Shown piece by piece: positions 54,487 through 64,000 of a stretch of 64,000 bases of DNA (its first letter is position 1; every line of letters starts with the position of its first letter). The notes beneath the pieces were generated by a model. It did not search any database and had not been told where the DNA came from. It was given only the letters and a program-made list of their open reading frames with translations. Origin of the DNA: Cycas panzhihuaensis (lineage: Eukaryota > Cycadophyta); the NCBI GenBank assembly GCA_023213395.1, contig CM041465.1, positions 130,827,741 through 130,891,740 on the forward strand, read 5' to 3'. The translations under genes were made by a program, and so were the position numbers.

Positions 54487-55290
54487 TCCTTGCTCTTATA
54501 AAATTTCAAAAAATATTTTGGTATTTTTCTTCCCTACTCAATCCTAAGATTGATCCTGCTATCTTTGCTCTATCGCTGAACTTCATGTTGCCAGAATTTC
54601 TTCATTTATTTGGGTGAGGGTATCAATAATAACATCTTTTTTCTTGTAGGGCAGTTATCTCTGCCTTATATTCTGTTTCCATCTCCTTGATCATGCGGAT
54701 TATTTCCCATGTTTTTCCCTCTATCTGGCCTGGCTGGGATGATGTTTCCCTCGTCTCCATCGTGGGAGGAAATTCAGTCCATTCCTCAAGTGAAGGTTCT
54801 CCATTTTTGAAAAGGTGCCAGAGGTAGGATAGGGTGAAGTGGTCGGAAATCTTGTTGATTAGGTTTCCCTACCCTCTGGTAGTAGTCAAATTTTTATATC
54901 CATTTCTTTACAAACTTCAAATATTAATGGCCACTAGAATCTTGATGGCAACACTTTCCTCCATGTTGCCACTTTTTCCATATGGCCTCTCGCTATTCCC
55001 TCATGTGCTTGTGCCATAATTTGATTAATTTCATGTGGTTTCACACGTCATAATACCTCATCTAGTCCTAATTTATATAATTCTCCTTTGATTAAGTGAT
55101 AATGTTCGACCTTTCGTATAAAATTTCTTCGTTCTGTTCTATCCATCTTTGGTGGTAGTTCACCTGTCGCTAGATATTCTGGTATTCCCTCATACCATTC
55201 TGTTGGGACTGCTTCCATACTAAATAGTGTTGCACCTGAAAAATGATCGGACACTCCTGTGGCTTTTTCTTTGTTGGTAATCCTCGATAG
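54487..55290 (-). pseudogene. Element H integrase remnant
   Basis: The minus strand after RNase H: VSDHFSGATLFSMEAVPTEW and RKVEHYHLIKGELYKLGLDE, then HEINQIMAQAHEGIARGHM, the start of a gypsy integrase zinc finger. The integrase core and C-terminus are missing; what follows to 54487 is a polar stretch, KTWEIIRMIKEMETEYKAEI, that may form a coiled coil and has no family I recognise. H is therefore non-autonomous. Confidence 0.75.
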
Positions 55291-56653
55291 TTAGTCTAGT
55301 ATCACATGAGCTCTTCCTTGTTTCACTATGATTTTAAATGAGAATTCTTGAAATAACATAAGCCATCTATTGATTTGCCCTCTCATTATAGGTTTGTTCA
55401 CCAAATACATAAGAGCTTGGTGACCCACGAAAAATATGAACGGGTTAGACAATAATTGATGTTGGATTTTTTGTAATGCATAGACCATTCCAAGTGCTTC
55501 TTTTTCTGTTGTGGTATTCTGTTCGGCCTTCATCAACTTTTGACTCGCAAAATAGATAGAATGATCCACCTTGTCGTCACTTGGTTGGCTAACACGCAGC
55601 CAATGGTATATTGCAATGCATCGATGTACACATGAAAGTCTTTTTTCCAATCTGGAAATCTTAATATTGGTGCAGATACAATAGCTTTCTTCAAGGCTTT
55701 TGGTGTAGATACAAAAGCTTTCTTTAAGGCTTCAAAATCTTGCTTGATACTCCATTCCCAATCTATATCTTTTTTAAATAATTCTTCAAGAGGCCTTGAT
55801 ATTCGTGCATATCCTTTGATAATTTTTTGTAGTATCTTGTTAATCCTAGGAATCCTTTTAATTGCTTCCTTGTAAATGGTATTGGAAAATGTAAGATTGC
55901 TAAAACTTTAGCCTGATCTGTTAATAATCCTTGTTGGCTCACAATATGACCTAATAAGTTTCCAAAAGGTACCAAAAAGATACATCTCTCGAGATTTAAG
56001 CATAGTTTGTTATCCTGACAGGTTTGTAATATCTCCTTAGGTTATCCATGTGATTTTTCATAAGTCCATACGAAGTCCATTCATCTAGAAAAACTGCCAC
56101 CTTGTCCCCAATCATTTTGCAAAAAATGTTTATAACAATTCTCTGAAATATAGCTGGAGTGTTAGTAAGGCCAAAGGGCATTACCCTATACACATACGTT
56201 CCCCATTCTATAACAAAAGCCATTTTCGCTTGGTCTTCCAAGGCGATCTGGACCTGGTTGCATCCACTGAATCCATCTTTGAAGGAATACATTTTGTTTC
56301 CTCCTACTTTCTCCAAAACATCCTCCATGAATGGTAGTGGAAAGGGATCCTTTTTTCACTCTATTGAGTTGTCTATAGTCTACACAGACTTGTATCTTGC
56401 CATTCTTCTTTGGGACTACCACCACTGGGCTCACCCAATCACTGTAGTTGATTTCATAAATGTATCCTACTTCTAACATTTTATCTAATTTAGCTTTTAC
56501 TTTTTCATTATATTTTGGGTTCATGTGATAAGATCTCTGTTTTATCAGTTTGGCTCCCTCAAGAAGATCAATGTGATGCATTCCTATTTTCAATGGAATG
56601 CCTTTAAGATCCTTATAAGACCATGTGAAAACATCACAAAATTCTTCAAACAA
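55291..56653 (-). pseudogene. Element H RT and RNase H (gypsy)
   Basis: RT: MFEEFCDVFTWSYKDLKGIP, HHIDLLEGAKLIKQRSYHMN, SPVVVVPKKNGKIQVCVDYR; after a frameshift near 56350, FKDGFSGCNQVQIALEDQAK and YRVMPFGLTNTPAIFQRIV; the active site is FLDEWTSYG (usual LDD). Then NLLGHIVSQQGLLTDQAKVL and FLGLTRYYKKLSKDMHEYQG. RNase H: YFASQKLMKAEQNTTTEKEA and VGHQALMYLVNKPIMRGQIN. A small duplication occurs at 55665-55735. Several stops and frame changes. Tat/Athila-type gypsy wording, but the lineage call is inference. Confidence 0.88.
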
Positions 56654-58173
56654 TTATTGAGCTTGTGCTACGGTCTTGTCACCCCAATAAGTTTCGATTC
56701 ATATATTTTTTGGGTCTTTTTTGGTTCCTAAATTGATTTCGGTTGTCTTCAATTTTGTCACTTTGATACCATTCTATCCACTGACATGGTGAGCAGGGGT
56801 GTCTTCAATTCTCCTTTCACCATAGTTAATTTCTGTAAATTCTGGGGGATAGTTATGATTTTCTTCGTCATCTTGTGATTCCCTACTTTTCTCTTTACGT
56901 ACTAATGATATAGTTTTTCTCCATTCTGTTTTTATACTTAGTTTTCTAATTGCTTTAAGTACTTTGCCAATTTTCTTGTTGTTTGATGTATGTGAAAATG
57001 TTTTGGTGAAGGAATACTTAAGATTGCTTCATGTCACATCCAAGGTTTGTTCCTTCCCTACAAGCCAATTCTTTGCCACTTGGCCTAAGGTATGGTAGAA
57101 ATGATTACTCCAGGTTTTCTTAGGAAAGCTTTGGGATATCCATTCCTGTTTACACCTTTGGATATGTTTGTTTAGGCAATCTCCATTCCTGTTTACACCT
57201 TTGGATATGTTTGTTTAGGCAATCTCCCACATAGAACAATGGAATGTTTAATTTCTTGGGGAAATCAAATAGAGTTTTGAAAGTGATTTGCAAATCTTTT
57301 CAATTTTTGAAAGTGGCTTGGTGGGCTAGATGCTAGTACCACGCTGGCCCTCTCAGTGTCAGCACGAAATCTAGTTCCCATTGAACTTTGTTTATGATTC
57401 CTTCTCCCAACCAATATTTTATACAATGTATTAAGTGGGTGGTTTCGTATAGTTGCTTTCCATAAAGGCTTCACATGATCTCCAATGTATTCTTCATGGC
57501 TTTTCTCTTATGGAATGGCAATTTTGTTTCCTAGACTTGAGTCTCTCGGGATACTTTTAGCTGGTTCCTCTTCTTTCTCAGGTTCGACGTCGATGTTTGA
57601 AAAGGACCTTTCGTTGGGTGGGTGTACCTCTAAAGAAGATGAGGAAGGTTTGTTGCTTTCTTTCTTGGGTTGGGATGGGGATGGGGAAAGGTGATCTACC
57701 TCAGGACCCACACCGAAGGTAGAGGAAAGGTTAGGGTTAAGGGGGGTGGGGGTATCAGAAGGTGAACTAGGGTAAGGGTTTAGGTTAGGAAAGGTATTGA
57801 GGTTTGGGTCTAGGGTATGAATTATACTAACATCATTTCCTACATTATTTTTAATGTTATTATCAACGCTCATATAATCAAAAGATTTAGATTTAATATC
57901 AATGTCATCGGTTACATTATGAGAAAGTAGGTTGCATCTATAAGATGGAGGATTGATTTTATACACATTTTGCAACCGATAATTCACAAACTTTGTCACA
58001 CTCATCATTAGAAGAGCTGTAAATTTTCCCAAAATAAGTTGGCTCCATTTCTTGGGAATTAATCAACTTTGTCGGCTCCTCTGTCGTGTGATACAAATTG
58101 GTTTTGTCAAAAGAAGATGATGTCTCTTCACTTGCGATGGTTGTACTTGAGGCATTGTTTGGTATCACCTCAA
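56654..58173 (-). pseudogene. Element H spacer between protease and RT
   Basis: 1.5 kb of poorly conserved, Ser/Pro/Asn-rich frame remnants (LNPNLSSTFGVGPEVDHLSP; EEPTKLINSQEMEPTYFGKI). No known domain. Contains a 43-bp tandem duplication at 57140-57225. Similar polar text is found in N near 26850-27100, so it is a lineage-specific spacer, not host DNA. Confidence 0.6.
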
Positions 58174-58970
58174 TCAAAAATTTCCCAACGTTGGGAGGAC
58201 CACTTCATTTTCTCCGTTAGATAGTGTGAAGATTACATCCCTCAAGCTTTGGAGATGTTGAGTCTTGTATAGCCACGAATGTCCCAACAATGCTAGATAA
58301 AGTATAGCCCCTCTCTTCGTCTTGACAATTGTAAAGTCAATTCGAGTTGCGATTTCTGCCACATCCACTTTTATGTTTGATAATTTCTTGACCAGTCTCA
58401 CTAATAGTTCATTTGCTAACTTGAGTGAGTACGTTGTAGTTTCCAACTTAGGAGTTCCCAATTTTTGCCAAGTTGTGGTGGGCAACACATTCATCGCTGC
58501 TTCTCTGTCCACAATCACTTTTGAAAATTTCTCTCCCAATACTGTAATTGTGATCATGGGATCCAAGTAATGTTGACATTATCTTCTTTAGACTTTTAGT
58601 GATTTCACGTTGTTGCAATATCCTTGCCTTGATCCAGTCTATGACTTGGTATAAGGGGATCGTCAATTGCAATTGTTTCAGTAGATTTTCCATTAGCAAC
58701 AACATTCGAGGAATGTCTTCCATTGATAACCCCATAAACAATTCCTCCATATGAATCAACTGAGGTTGCACCTTCTGCTCCTCAGGTATTTTCTCCTTTT
58801 GTTTGTTCTTTCTGACATATACATATTTTGTTTTTAGTTTACCCATTGGCAACATTGCTTCTGTTTCTTGTTGAGCTATTTTTTCCAAAACTTGCTTTGC
58901 TTGCTTGAATCGATTGATTTTCACTTTAGGATTAGGGTAATCTTCACTTATTACCACTTTCCCCTTTTTC
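58174..58970 (-). pseudogene. Element H protease and gag-protease spacer
   Basis: Minus-strand retropepsin-like frame (130 codons, 58174-58566): ITITVLGEKFSKVIVDREAA followed by MNVLP corresponds to the D-S/T-G active site but reads DRE. Then TWQKLGTPKL and GAILYLALLGHSWLY. The upstream frame 58448-58957 (PRMLLLMENLLKQLQLTIPL) overlaps in another phase and matches N at 26600-26690. The altered active site would abolish proteolysis. Confidence 0.8.
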
Positions 58971-60470
58971 TTGTTTTATAATTTAATGTTTTTGCTGTTT
59001 TTTGGAATGATGGTCATTAGATTGGTTGTTTTTGCTTTGCCTTTGCACTCTTCAATTTTATGATCACTTGGACCACAATTGCTACATAAGAAAGGTTTGT
59101 GCTCATAATCCTGTTTGGTTGGGCAATCCAACTTCCAATGGCCATATTGTAGACAAATTAGGCACCTTTCCATTGGCAGCTTCTTCTTTGAGGTTTCTGG
59201 TGTTCTCCTCATTGTATATATATTCCTTAGCAGGTTGCTTTCTTTGCCCCGACCACAACCTCTATAACCTCTTCCTCTAGGGTTATAGAATCAATCTCTC
59301 GTGTTGTGACTATCCATGTCACATATGTGGCACCACTTGTTCTTCTGATGCATTACACTATTCTTTGGGTTTAATTCACATTTTTTTGTTGTATGCAAAC
59401 TTTCCTTGCATATATAACACCAATTTTCAATTCTAAATTCCCGATCCTTCTTCTTCTTAGTTTGTTCTTCCTCCTCCTTATTCTTCATCCTTAATCTTGC
59501 TACTTCTTTCCTTAGGTCTTCAATTTTCGAATCTTCTTCTGACTTTCCCATGTGGCAGAGAGGTCGATTATGCTGATTTTGTTTTATTTCCCTTATTTCA
59601 TCTTGTAATCTGAGCAATAAAAGATCATGCCCTACGACTTGGGCATCCATCTCGGCCTCAAAATCTAGGGCCAATTCTTGTGCGTTCTTAGAAGACTTTA
59701 AGGGATGTGCATGTATCATGGATTTCAGTTTTTCGTTCAAACCTCTAACAAAATAGTTCTTCATATTATGGTTTGTCACTGTCTCGTTGACCATGCTGGT
59801 AGCAATTATCTTCATGCGGCTGATATAAGTTAATACCGATTCACCAGGTCTTTGTTTGAGCCTCATTGCTGCGAAATTTTTGAAATCTTTCCTCAAACAA
59901 CTTTTTTATATCTGCCCAAGATTTTGTTTGATCCACCTCTTTGTACTGTGCCAATGGTACTCCCCTAAAAGTGTAAGCAAACCTTGCCTTTATTTCCTGC
60001 TCATTTGTAATCGTTTTCACATTAACCAAGTTCTGAAATAAGTGCACATGTTTTGCAACATCAGATGTGTCATTGAAGATTAACTTCCCAAATTCCCTTA
60101 AGTCGTCTATCCTTGGTGATTGCACTGGTGTTCCTCCTAGTGATGGTGACCTTTCTCCCTCTAAATCTGACTCCTATGGAGATTCCATTGCTTTCTTCTC
60201 AGTACTTGGTTTAGGTGATGTATTTGGTGTGCTTGGTGCAACACTATCATTCCTAAATAAAGGGTTTTGAAATGGCATTTTTAAATGAATAGGATTAGGT
60301 ACTCCTGGCACTTGTACCATCAATGGTGTGACTACTAAATATGATTGTTCGAACCCCTTGTTTAGTGAGTTTTCAAATAGTTGTCTTGTTAATTTGTTTT
60401 CCCAATATGCCAAGGGACCTTCTTTCGCCTTTTCCTCGTTATCACTTAGGTCCTTTGGGGTATCATCCAT
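58971..60470 (-). pseudogene. Element H gag with four zinc knuckles
   Basis: Gypsy gag from ATG near 60468: MDDTPKDLSDNEEKAKEGPL, QVPGVPNPIHLKMPFQNPLF; after a stop, FGKLIFNDTSDVAKHVHLFQ and IKARFAYTFRGVPLAQYKEV; in the next frame FAAMRLKQRPGESVLTYISR, NYFVRGLNEKLKSMIHAHPL, ELALDFEAEMDAQVVGHD. A basic coiled region is followed by four CCHC-like knuckles: CYICKESLHTTKKC, CHICDMDSHNTRD, CLICLQYGHWKLDC, CSNCGPSDHKIEEC. Frameshifts near 59870 and 59290. N carries the same gag with a tandem array inserted. Confidence 0.88.
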
Positions 60471-60972
60471 ATTTATGTGTTAATCCTTCCCTAGCGTTTC
60501 TTTTTCATTTGTAATATCACTTTGTTCCAAATTTCCTTGTAAAGTCTCCTCCTTTTCTGGGCTTATAAGGTTAGATCCAATTGGGGCAGGTGTTAGTACC
60601 ATTTGTTGCCTATTTCTTTCTTCTCCCTGCTCTTAAGGTGTCTGGGCTCCACTTGCCTCAGATTCTTCAAAGGACTATCCCTTAGTCTCGTTATTGTTTT
60701 GGATTATTCTCCTTGCCCTTACCAATTTAGATTCTTTTGACCATCATAGTGCTCTTTGTTTGCTCGATTCTTTTCTCTTAGGTTAAACACGCTTTTGTGG
60801 CTGTCCTGCTTTCGAAGGCCTCTTAGGTGGCATTGGAAGGTCTCCTGGCTATCAGAGGCTTAATTATAGCCTGCCATCATTACGACAGCCAGGGTTTTTT
60901 GTCCTTTAAACATGCTTTCCTTGTGAAACTCTTGGCCCAATCCCCCTTAATGGATGTAGGCAACGAAACCAA
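60471..60972 (-). other. Leader and primer site of element H
   Basis: About 500 bp between 5' LTR and gag. The first bases inside the LTR on minus read TTGGTTTCGTTGCC, the likely primer site; I cannot name the tRNA. Remnants of a basic frame with stops run through it. Confidence 0.6.
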
Positions 60973-61289
60973 TGTTGTCTTCTTTCTCACTACACTTGTG
61001 AGACATTCACTTGTCAAGGGATCACTGATTGGTAGTTTAGCTTAGGATATAGTAAACATGCTTATGTTTCCATTGATTATTATTAAAATCACTATGCACA
61101 CAGTATTATAAGAATAATTCATCACATACTCATCCTTAATTCATCACATCACCAATATTAATTCATCACATGAGTACACTAATCATTATATATTCTTCAT
61201 GGCATCATTATAACACAGTACACAAATTTTCACATAACTCTCACTTTATTAAGCAATAAGATCAGTAAATTGAGTTCTCGAATGTATCC
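60973..61289 (-). repeat. 3' part of the H 5' LTR
   Basis: On minus this begins GGATACATTCGAGAACTCAA and ends GAAGACAACA, matching the H 3' LTR over 317 bp. It is the continuation of 32150-32757. TATCC at 61285-61289 is GGATA in sense, the second target duplication of F. Confidence 0.9.
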
Positions 61290-61505
61290 TGTTAACTACA
61301 CAAAATAGATAAGTGGTGTAAAGATTGCTTGCATGATAGTGAGACTATGTCTCCCTAAGTATACATGATTTAATACGACCGTTACAAATTGAATTATAAC
61401 CGACTCTTCAAAACAAGACACATGTCAGAAATATAGAGGGAGTTACAAAGAAGGGTTTATAACATTACCCTTTCAATAACTAGGATAAAGCATTATACTC
61501 TAACA
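61290..61505 (-). repeat. 3' LTR of element F
   Basis: 216 bp; the minus strand begins TGTTAGAGTATAATG and ends TGTAGTTAACA, partner of 32758-32972. Next to it at 61506-61515 the minus strand reads TAAGAGAGGG, the polypurine tract. Confidence 0.93.
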
Positions 61506-63000
61506 CCCTCTCTTAATGTTATATCCTATTTTAGACCTATCTTATTTCTAAGAAATTGAAATCTTTCTCTCCCAAGAGGCTTTGTCAATATGTCTGCAAC
61601 CTGTTTTGTTATGGGACAGTATGCCAAATCAACTTCTTTATTTTGAACTTTCTCTCTTATGAAATGATGATATACTTCTATATGCTTTGTTCTTGTGTGA
61701 AGAATTGGGTTCTTGGTCAACTTATTGTACTTTGATTGTCACAATTTAGAATTGTTGCTGCTTGCTGTTGTTGGTCCAAGTCTGCTAGAAGTTGTCTTAG
61801 CCATATTGCCTTGCTTGTAACTCTCACTGTAGATTTGTATTCAACTTCTGTTGATGACAATGCAACGGTGGTTTGTTTCTTACTACTCCAAGAGATTGTT
61901 ACTGACCCAAGATAGAAGTAATACCCACTTGTGGACTTCCTCTGCTCTTTGTCTCCTGCCCAGTCATAATCACAAAACCTTGACAAATCTGTTGACTTTT
62001 CTCTTGGGTAGATTAATTTCAAATCAACTGTTCCCTTTAGATACCTTAGTATCCTTCTGGCAACTTTCCAAAGTTTTATTTTGGGTTTTTGCATGTACCT
62101 CAAAACCAGACCTACTAAATATGATATGTCTGGTCTAGTTGCAGTGAGATAGATTAGGCTGCCAAATAATTGTCTGTACAAGGTTGCATTGGCCGAGGGT
62201 TCTTCCTTTTCTGTGGCCAAGATGCAGTTCATCTCCATGGGTACTGCAAATGGATTATAATTTCCCATCTAGAATTTAACTAGCAAGTCTTTAATGCACT
62301 TGCTTTGAGATAGGGTGACAGAGTCCTCCGGTTGGCTGACTTCCAATCTCATATAATAGCTTAGAAGGCCCAAATTTGTCATATCGAATTCCCTTTCTAG
62401 TTGTTTCTTCAAGTTTTTGATTAAATCATCATCGTTCCCTATGAGTATCATATCATGTACATACACTGCAACTATAATGATTAGTCCATTTCTTTTCTTT
62501 ACATATAGGCTTGAGTTAGAGTTAGAATGTCTGAAGCCATTCTGACACAGATGTTTGTCTAGTTTGGGATACCAAGCCTGAGGGGCTTGTTTCAAGCCAT
62601 ATGGAGCCTTCTTCAATTTGCAAACCATGTGTTCTTGTCCTTCTTTGATGTACCCTTCTGGTTGCGCCATGTAGACTTCTTCCAGTTCTCCATTTAAGAA
62701 TGCATTTTTAACGTTTAGATGAAAAATCTTCTAATTTTATTGAGCAACTAAGGCGATAACTGTTCTCACTATATTTAATTTGGCTACAGGAGAAAACGTT
62801 TCTTCAAAATCTACTCCAATTGTCTGTGTATAGCCTTTGGCAACAAGCTTGGCTTTGAACTTTTCAAAATTTCCATCGACTTCTTCTTTGATGTTATAAA
62901 CCCATTTGTAGTTAACTACAGGTTTATTAGGTGGTAGCTCAACTAATTCCCATGTCTGATTCTTGGCAATCGATTGCATTTCTGAATGGAGGACAACAAT
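61506..63000 (-). pseudogene. Element F RT and RNase H (3' half)
   Basis: Copia RT on minus starting at [20 protein letters not shown], then [76 protein letters not shown]. The active site is changed to VYVHDMILIG (usual YVDD). RNase H: YRQLFGSLIYLTATRPDISY, FCDYDWAGDKEQRKSTSGYY, TEVEYKSTVRVTSKAIWLRQ, ARTKHIEVYHHFIREKVQNK, TKPLGRERFQF. Frame changes near 62270 and 61720 and stops near 62700. RT is cut off at its first block by the G LTR at 63001. Closest in wording to A. Confidence 0.9.
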
Positions 63001-63146
63001 GGATAACATAACTTTTGGCTTCGCACCTGCCAAAAGGTGTGACTTATTCGGAGGTGATAACATAACTTTTGGCTTCGCACCTTTTTGCTTAATTAAACTA
63101 CATTAACATTAACTAAGTGGCTTAATAATTAATTGCCACATTAATA
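63001..63146 (-). repeat. 3' LTR of element G (with duplicated segment)
   Basis: The minus strand begins TATTAATGTGGCAATTAATT (first base pair changed from TG to TA) and runs to the junction with F RT. GATAACATAACTTTTGGCTT and the following CGCACCT occur twice as direct repeats (63002-63028 and 63056-63082). A polypurine tract (63147-63154; minus AAGGGGGG) follows on the interior side. Confidence 0.75.
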
Positions 63147-64000
63147 TCCCCCCTTAATGTGAATGTGGGGAGCTTGCCAACTGCAACAGTTATGTTATCA
63201 CGAAGGGTGGGATTATCCTGCAACTTCTTTATCCTTGTCGATACACCCCCCCTCAAGGATAACATTGGTGAGTCCAAGTTCGGTACGCATCTTCATGAAT
63301 TGATACTAAGTGAGAGGTTTGGTGAATACGTCTGCAACCTGGAATTCACTCAGACAGTAGTCGGCCTACAACTTTCCTAATTTGATCTGTTCACGAATGT
63401 AATGGTGCCGAATCACAATGTGCTTCTTATGTGCATGGAACTCTGGATTCTTCGATAGACGAATGGTACTTTGATTATCAACAAAGATAATTGGTTGTCC
63501 ATTTGAAACTCTAAGAAACTCCAAAAGACCTTGCAACCATACGGCTTCCTTCTCACCCTCACCAAGTCCTTGATATTCTGCCTTTGTAGAAGGGAGTTGT
63601 GGCTTCTTCGATTGCCACAAAATAAATCCATTGCCAACACCAAACAGGTATCCAGCAGTGGACTTCTGATCGTCGAAATCTCCTCCCCAATCAGCATCTG
63701 TGTAGCCATGCAATTGTATCTCTTCACCTCGACGGTATTCGAGACCAAGATTGATAGTCCCCTTCAAATACTTCAGAATTCGCTTTGCTCCCTGAGGATT
63801 TTGCATGTAGCGGGAAACCAACCCGACAATGTATGCGATATCATGCCTAGTATGAGTCAAATAGATCAAACTCCCTATCAACTGGCGATACTTTGTGCCA
63901 TCTACAGAGGGCTTGGCCATATCCTTCTGCAACTTTGCGCCTTTTACACATGGTGTTCAACTGGTTTGCAATTTTGCATTCCAAATTTCTCCAGCAAGTT
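63147..64000 (-). pseudogene. Element G RT end and RNase H (runs off the window)
   Basis: Minus-strand copia RNase H with a 188-codon open frame (63366-63932): YRQLIGSLIYLTHTRHDIAY, GLVSRYMQNPQGAKRILKYL, GYTDADWGGDFDDQKSTAGY, SSTKAEY-type STKAEYQGLGEGEKEAVWLQ, FVDNQSTIRLSKNPEFHAHK. It is followed by a short tail and polypurine tract. The frame continues past 63932 after a change (LLEKFGMQNCKPVEHHV). This is a different copia family from F, A and K1. The rest lies beyond the window. Confidence 0.88.

Overview
The window is plant nuclear DNA made almost entirely of nested, decaying LTR retrotransposons. I found no host protein-coding gene, rRNA, tRNA or CRISPR array that I can support. The high density of Ty1/copia and Ty3/gypsy elements, the low GC content, the initiator-Met-tRNA-type primer sites (TGGTATCAGAGC) and the old stop-riddled copies suggest a seed plant with a very large genome. 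A conifer or other gymnosperm fits best, but nothing in the window proves it. I name the elements with letters.

Layout, left half. 1-1475 is unrecognised flank. Element A (copia, minus, 1481-6700, TSD GGGCT) is complete and has one long integrase reading frame. 6706-7780 is unrecognised. 7781-9085 holds a copia gag piece on plus joined to the 3' end of a copia element B on minus. Element R (LTR 9086-9421, minus) has an interior without recognisable coding. Element P is a 5' LTR plus primer site at 11114-11340. A gypsy integrase C-terminus (S, minus) is split at 12938/20347 by the complete copia element K1 (plus, 12939-20346, TSD TGAAC). 20470-28719 is a deleted gypsy element N (plus) whose gag carries a tandem array of about 280 bp units; it is interrupted by the deleted copia element M (23058-26376, TSD AGGTT). 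28765-31543 holds a minus copia pre-integrase fragment and then copia element L (plus).

Layout, right half. This is a set of nested insertions that only makes sense if about 27 kb is inverted. Copia J (LTR 31544-32053) is interrupted by gypsy H (5' LTR begins 32150). The H 5' LTR is interrupted by copia F (32758 onward). F stops at 35525, next to a piece of an LTR of copia G and a gypsy O integrase on the other strand. The missing halves of F, H and J lie on the opposite strand: F at 61290-62999, the rest of the H 5' LTR at 60973-61289, H interior to 54487, H 3' LTR at 45964-46876, and J leader and pol at 42225-45958. Target-site duplications match only after inversion: GGATA for F (32753-32757 against 61285-61289) and GAGAT for H (32145-32149 against 45959-45963). 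The inverted block also holds gypsy O (minus), a 5'-truncated copia K2 (plus, LTR 41679-42224) and complete copia I (minus, 46909-54481, TSD GAGCA) nested in H. G continues off the right edge.

Elements K1, I and J belong to one copia lineage with leaders of about 2 kb. About 300 nt upstream of gag (in J, in the matching leader position) each carries a 66-68 nt motif closed by a perfect inverted repeat. The bases of that repeat differ between copies but stay complementary, so it is a candidate structured RNA. The other recurrent copia group (A, F, P and L) has short LTRs of about 210-230 bp. No element looks able to move by itself, because each has stops, frameshifts or lost catalytic residues. 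A comes closest.
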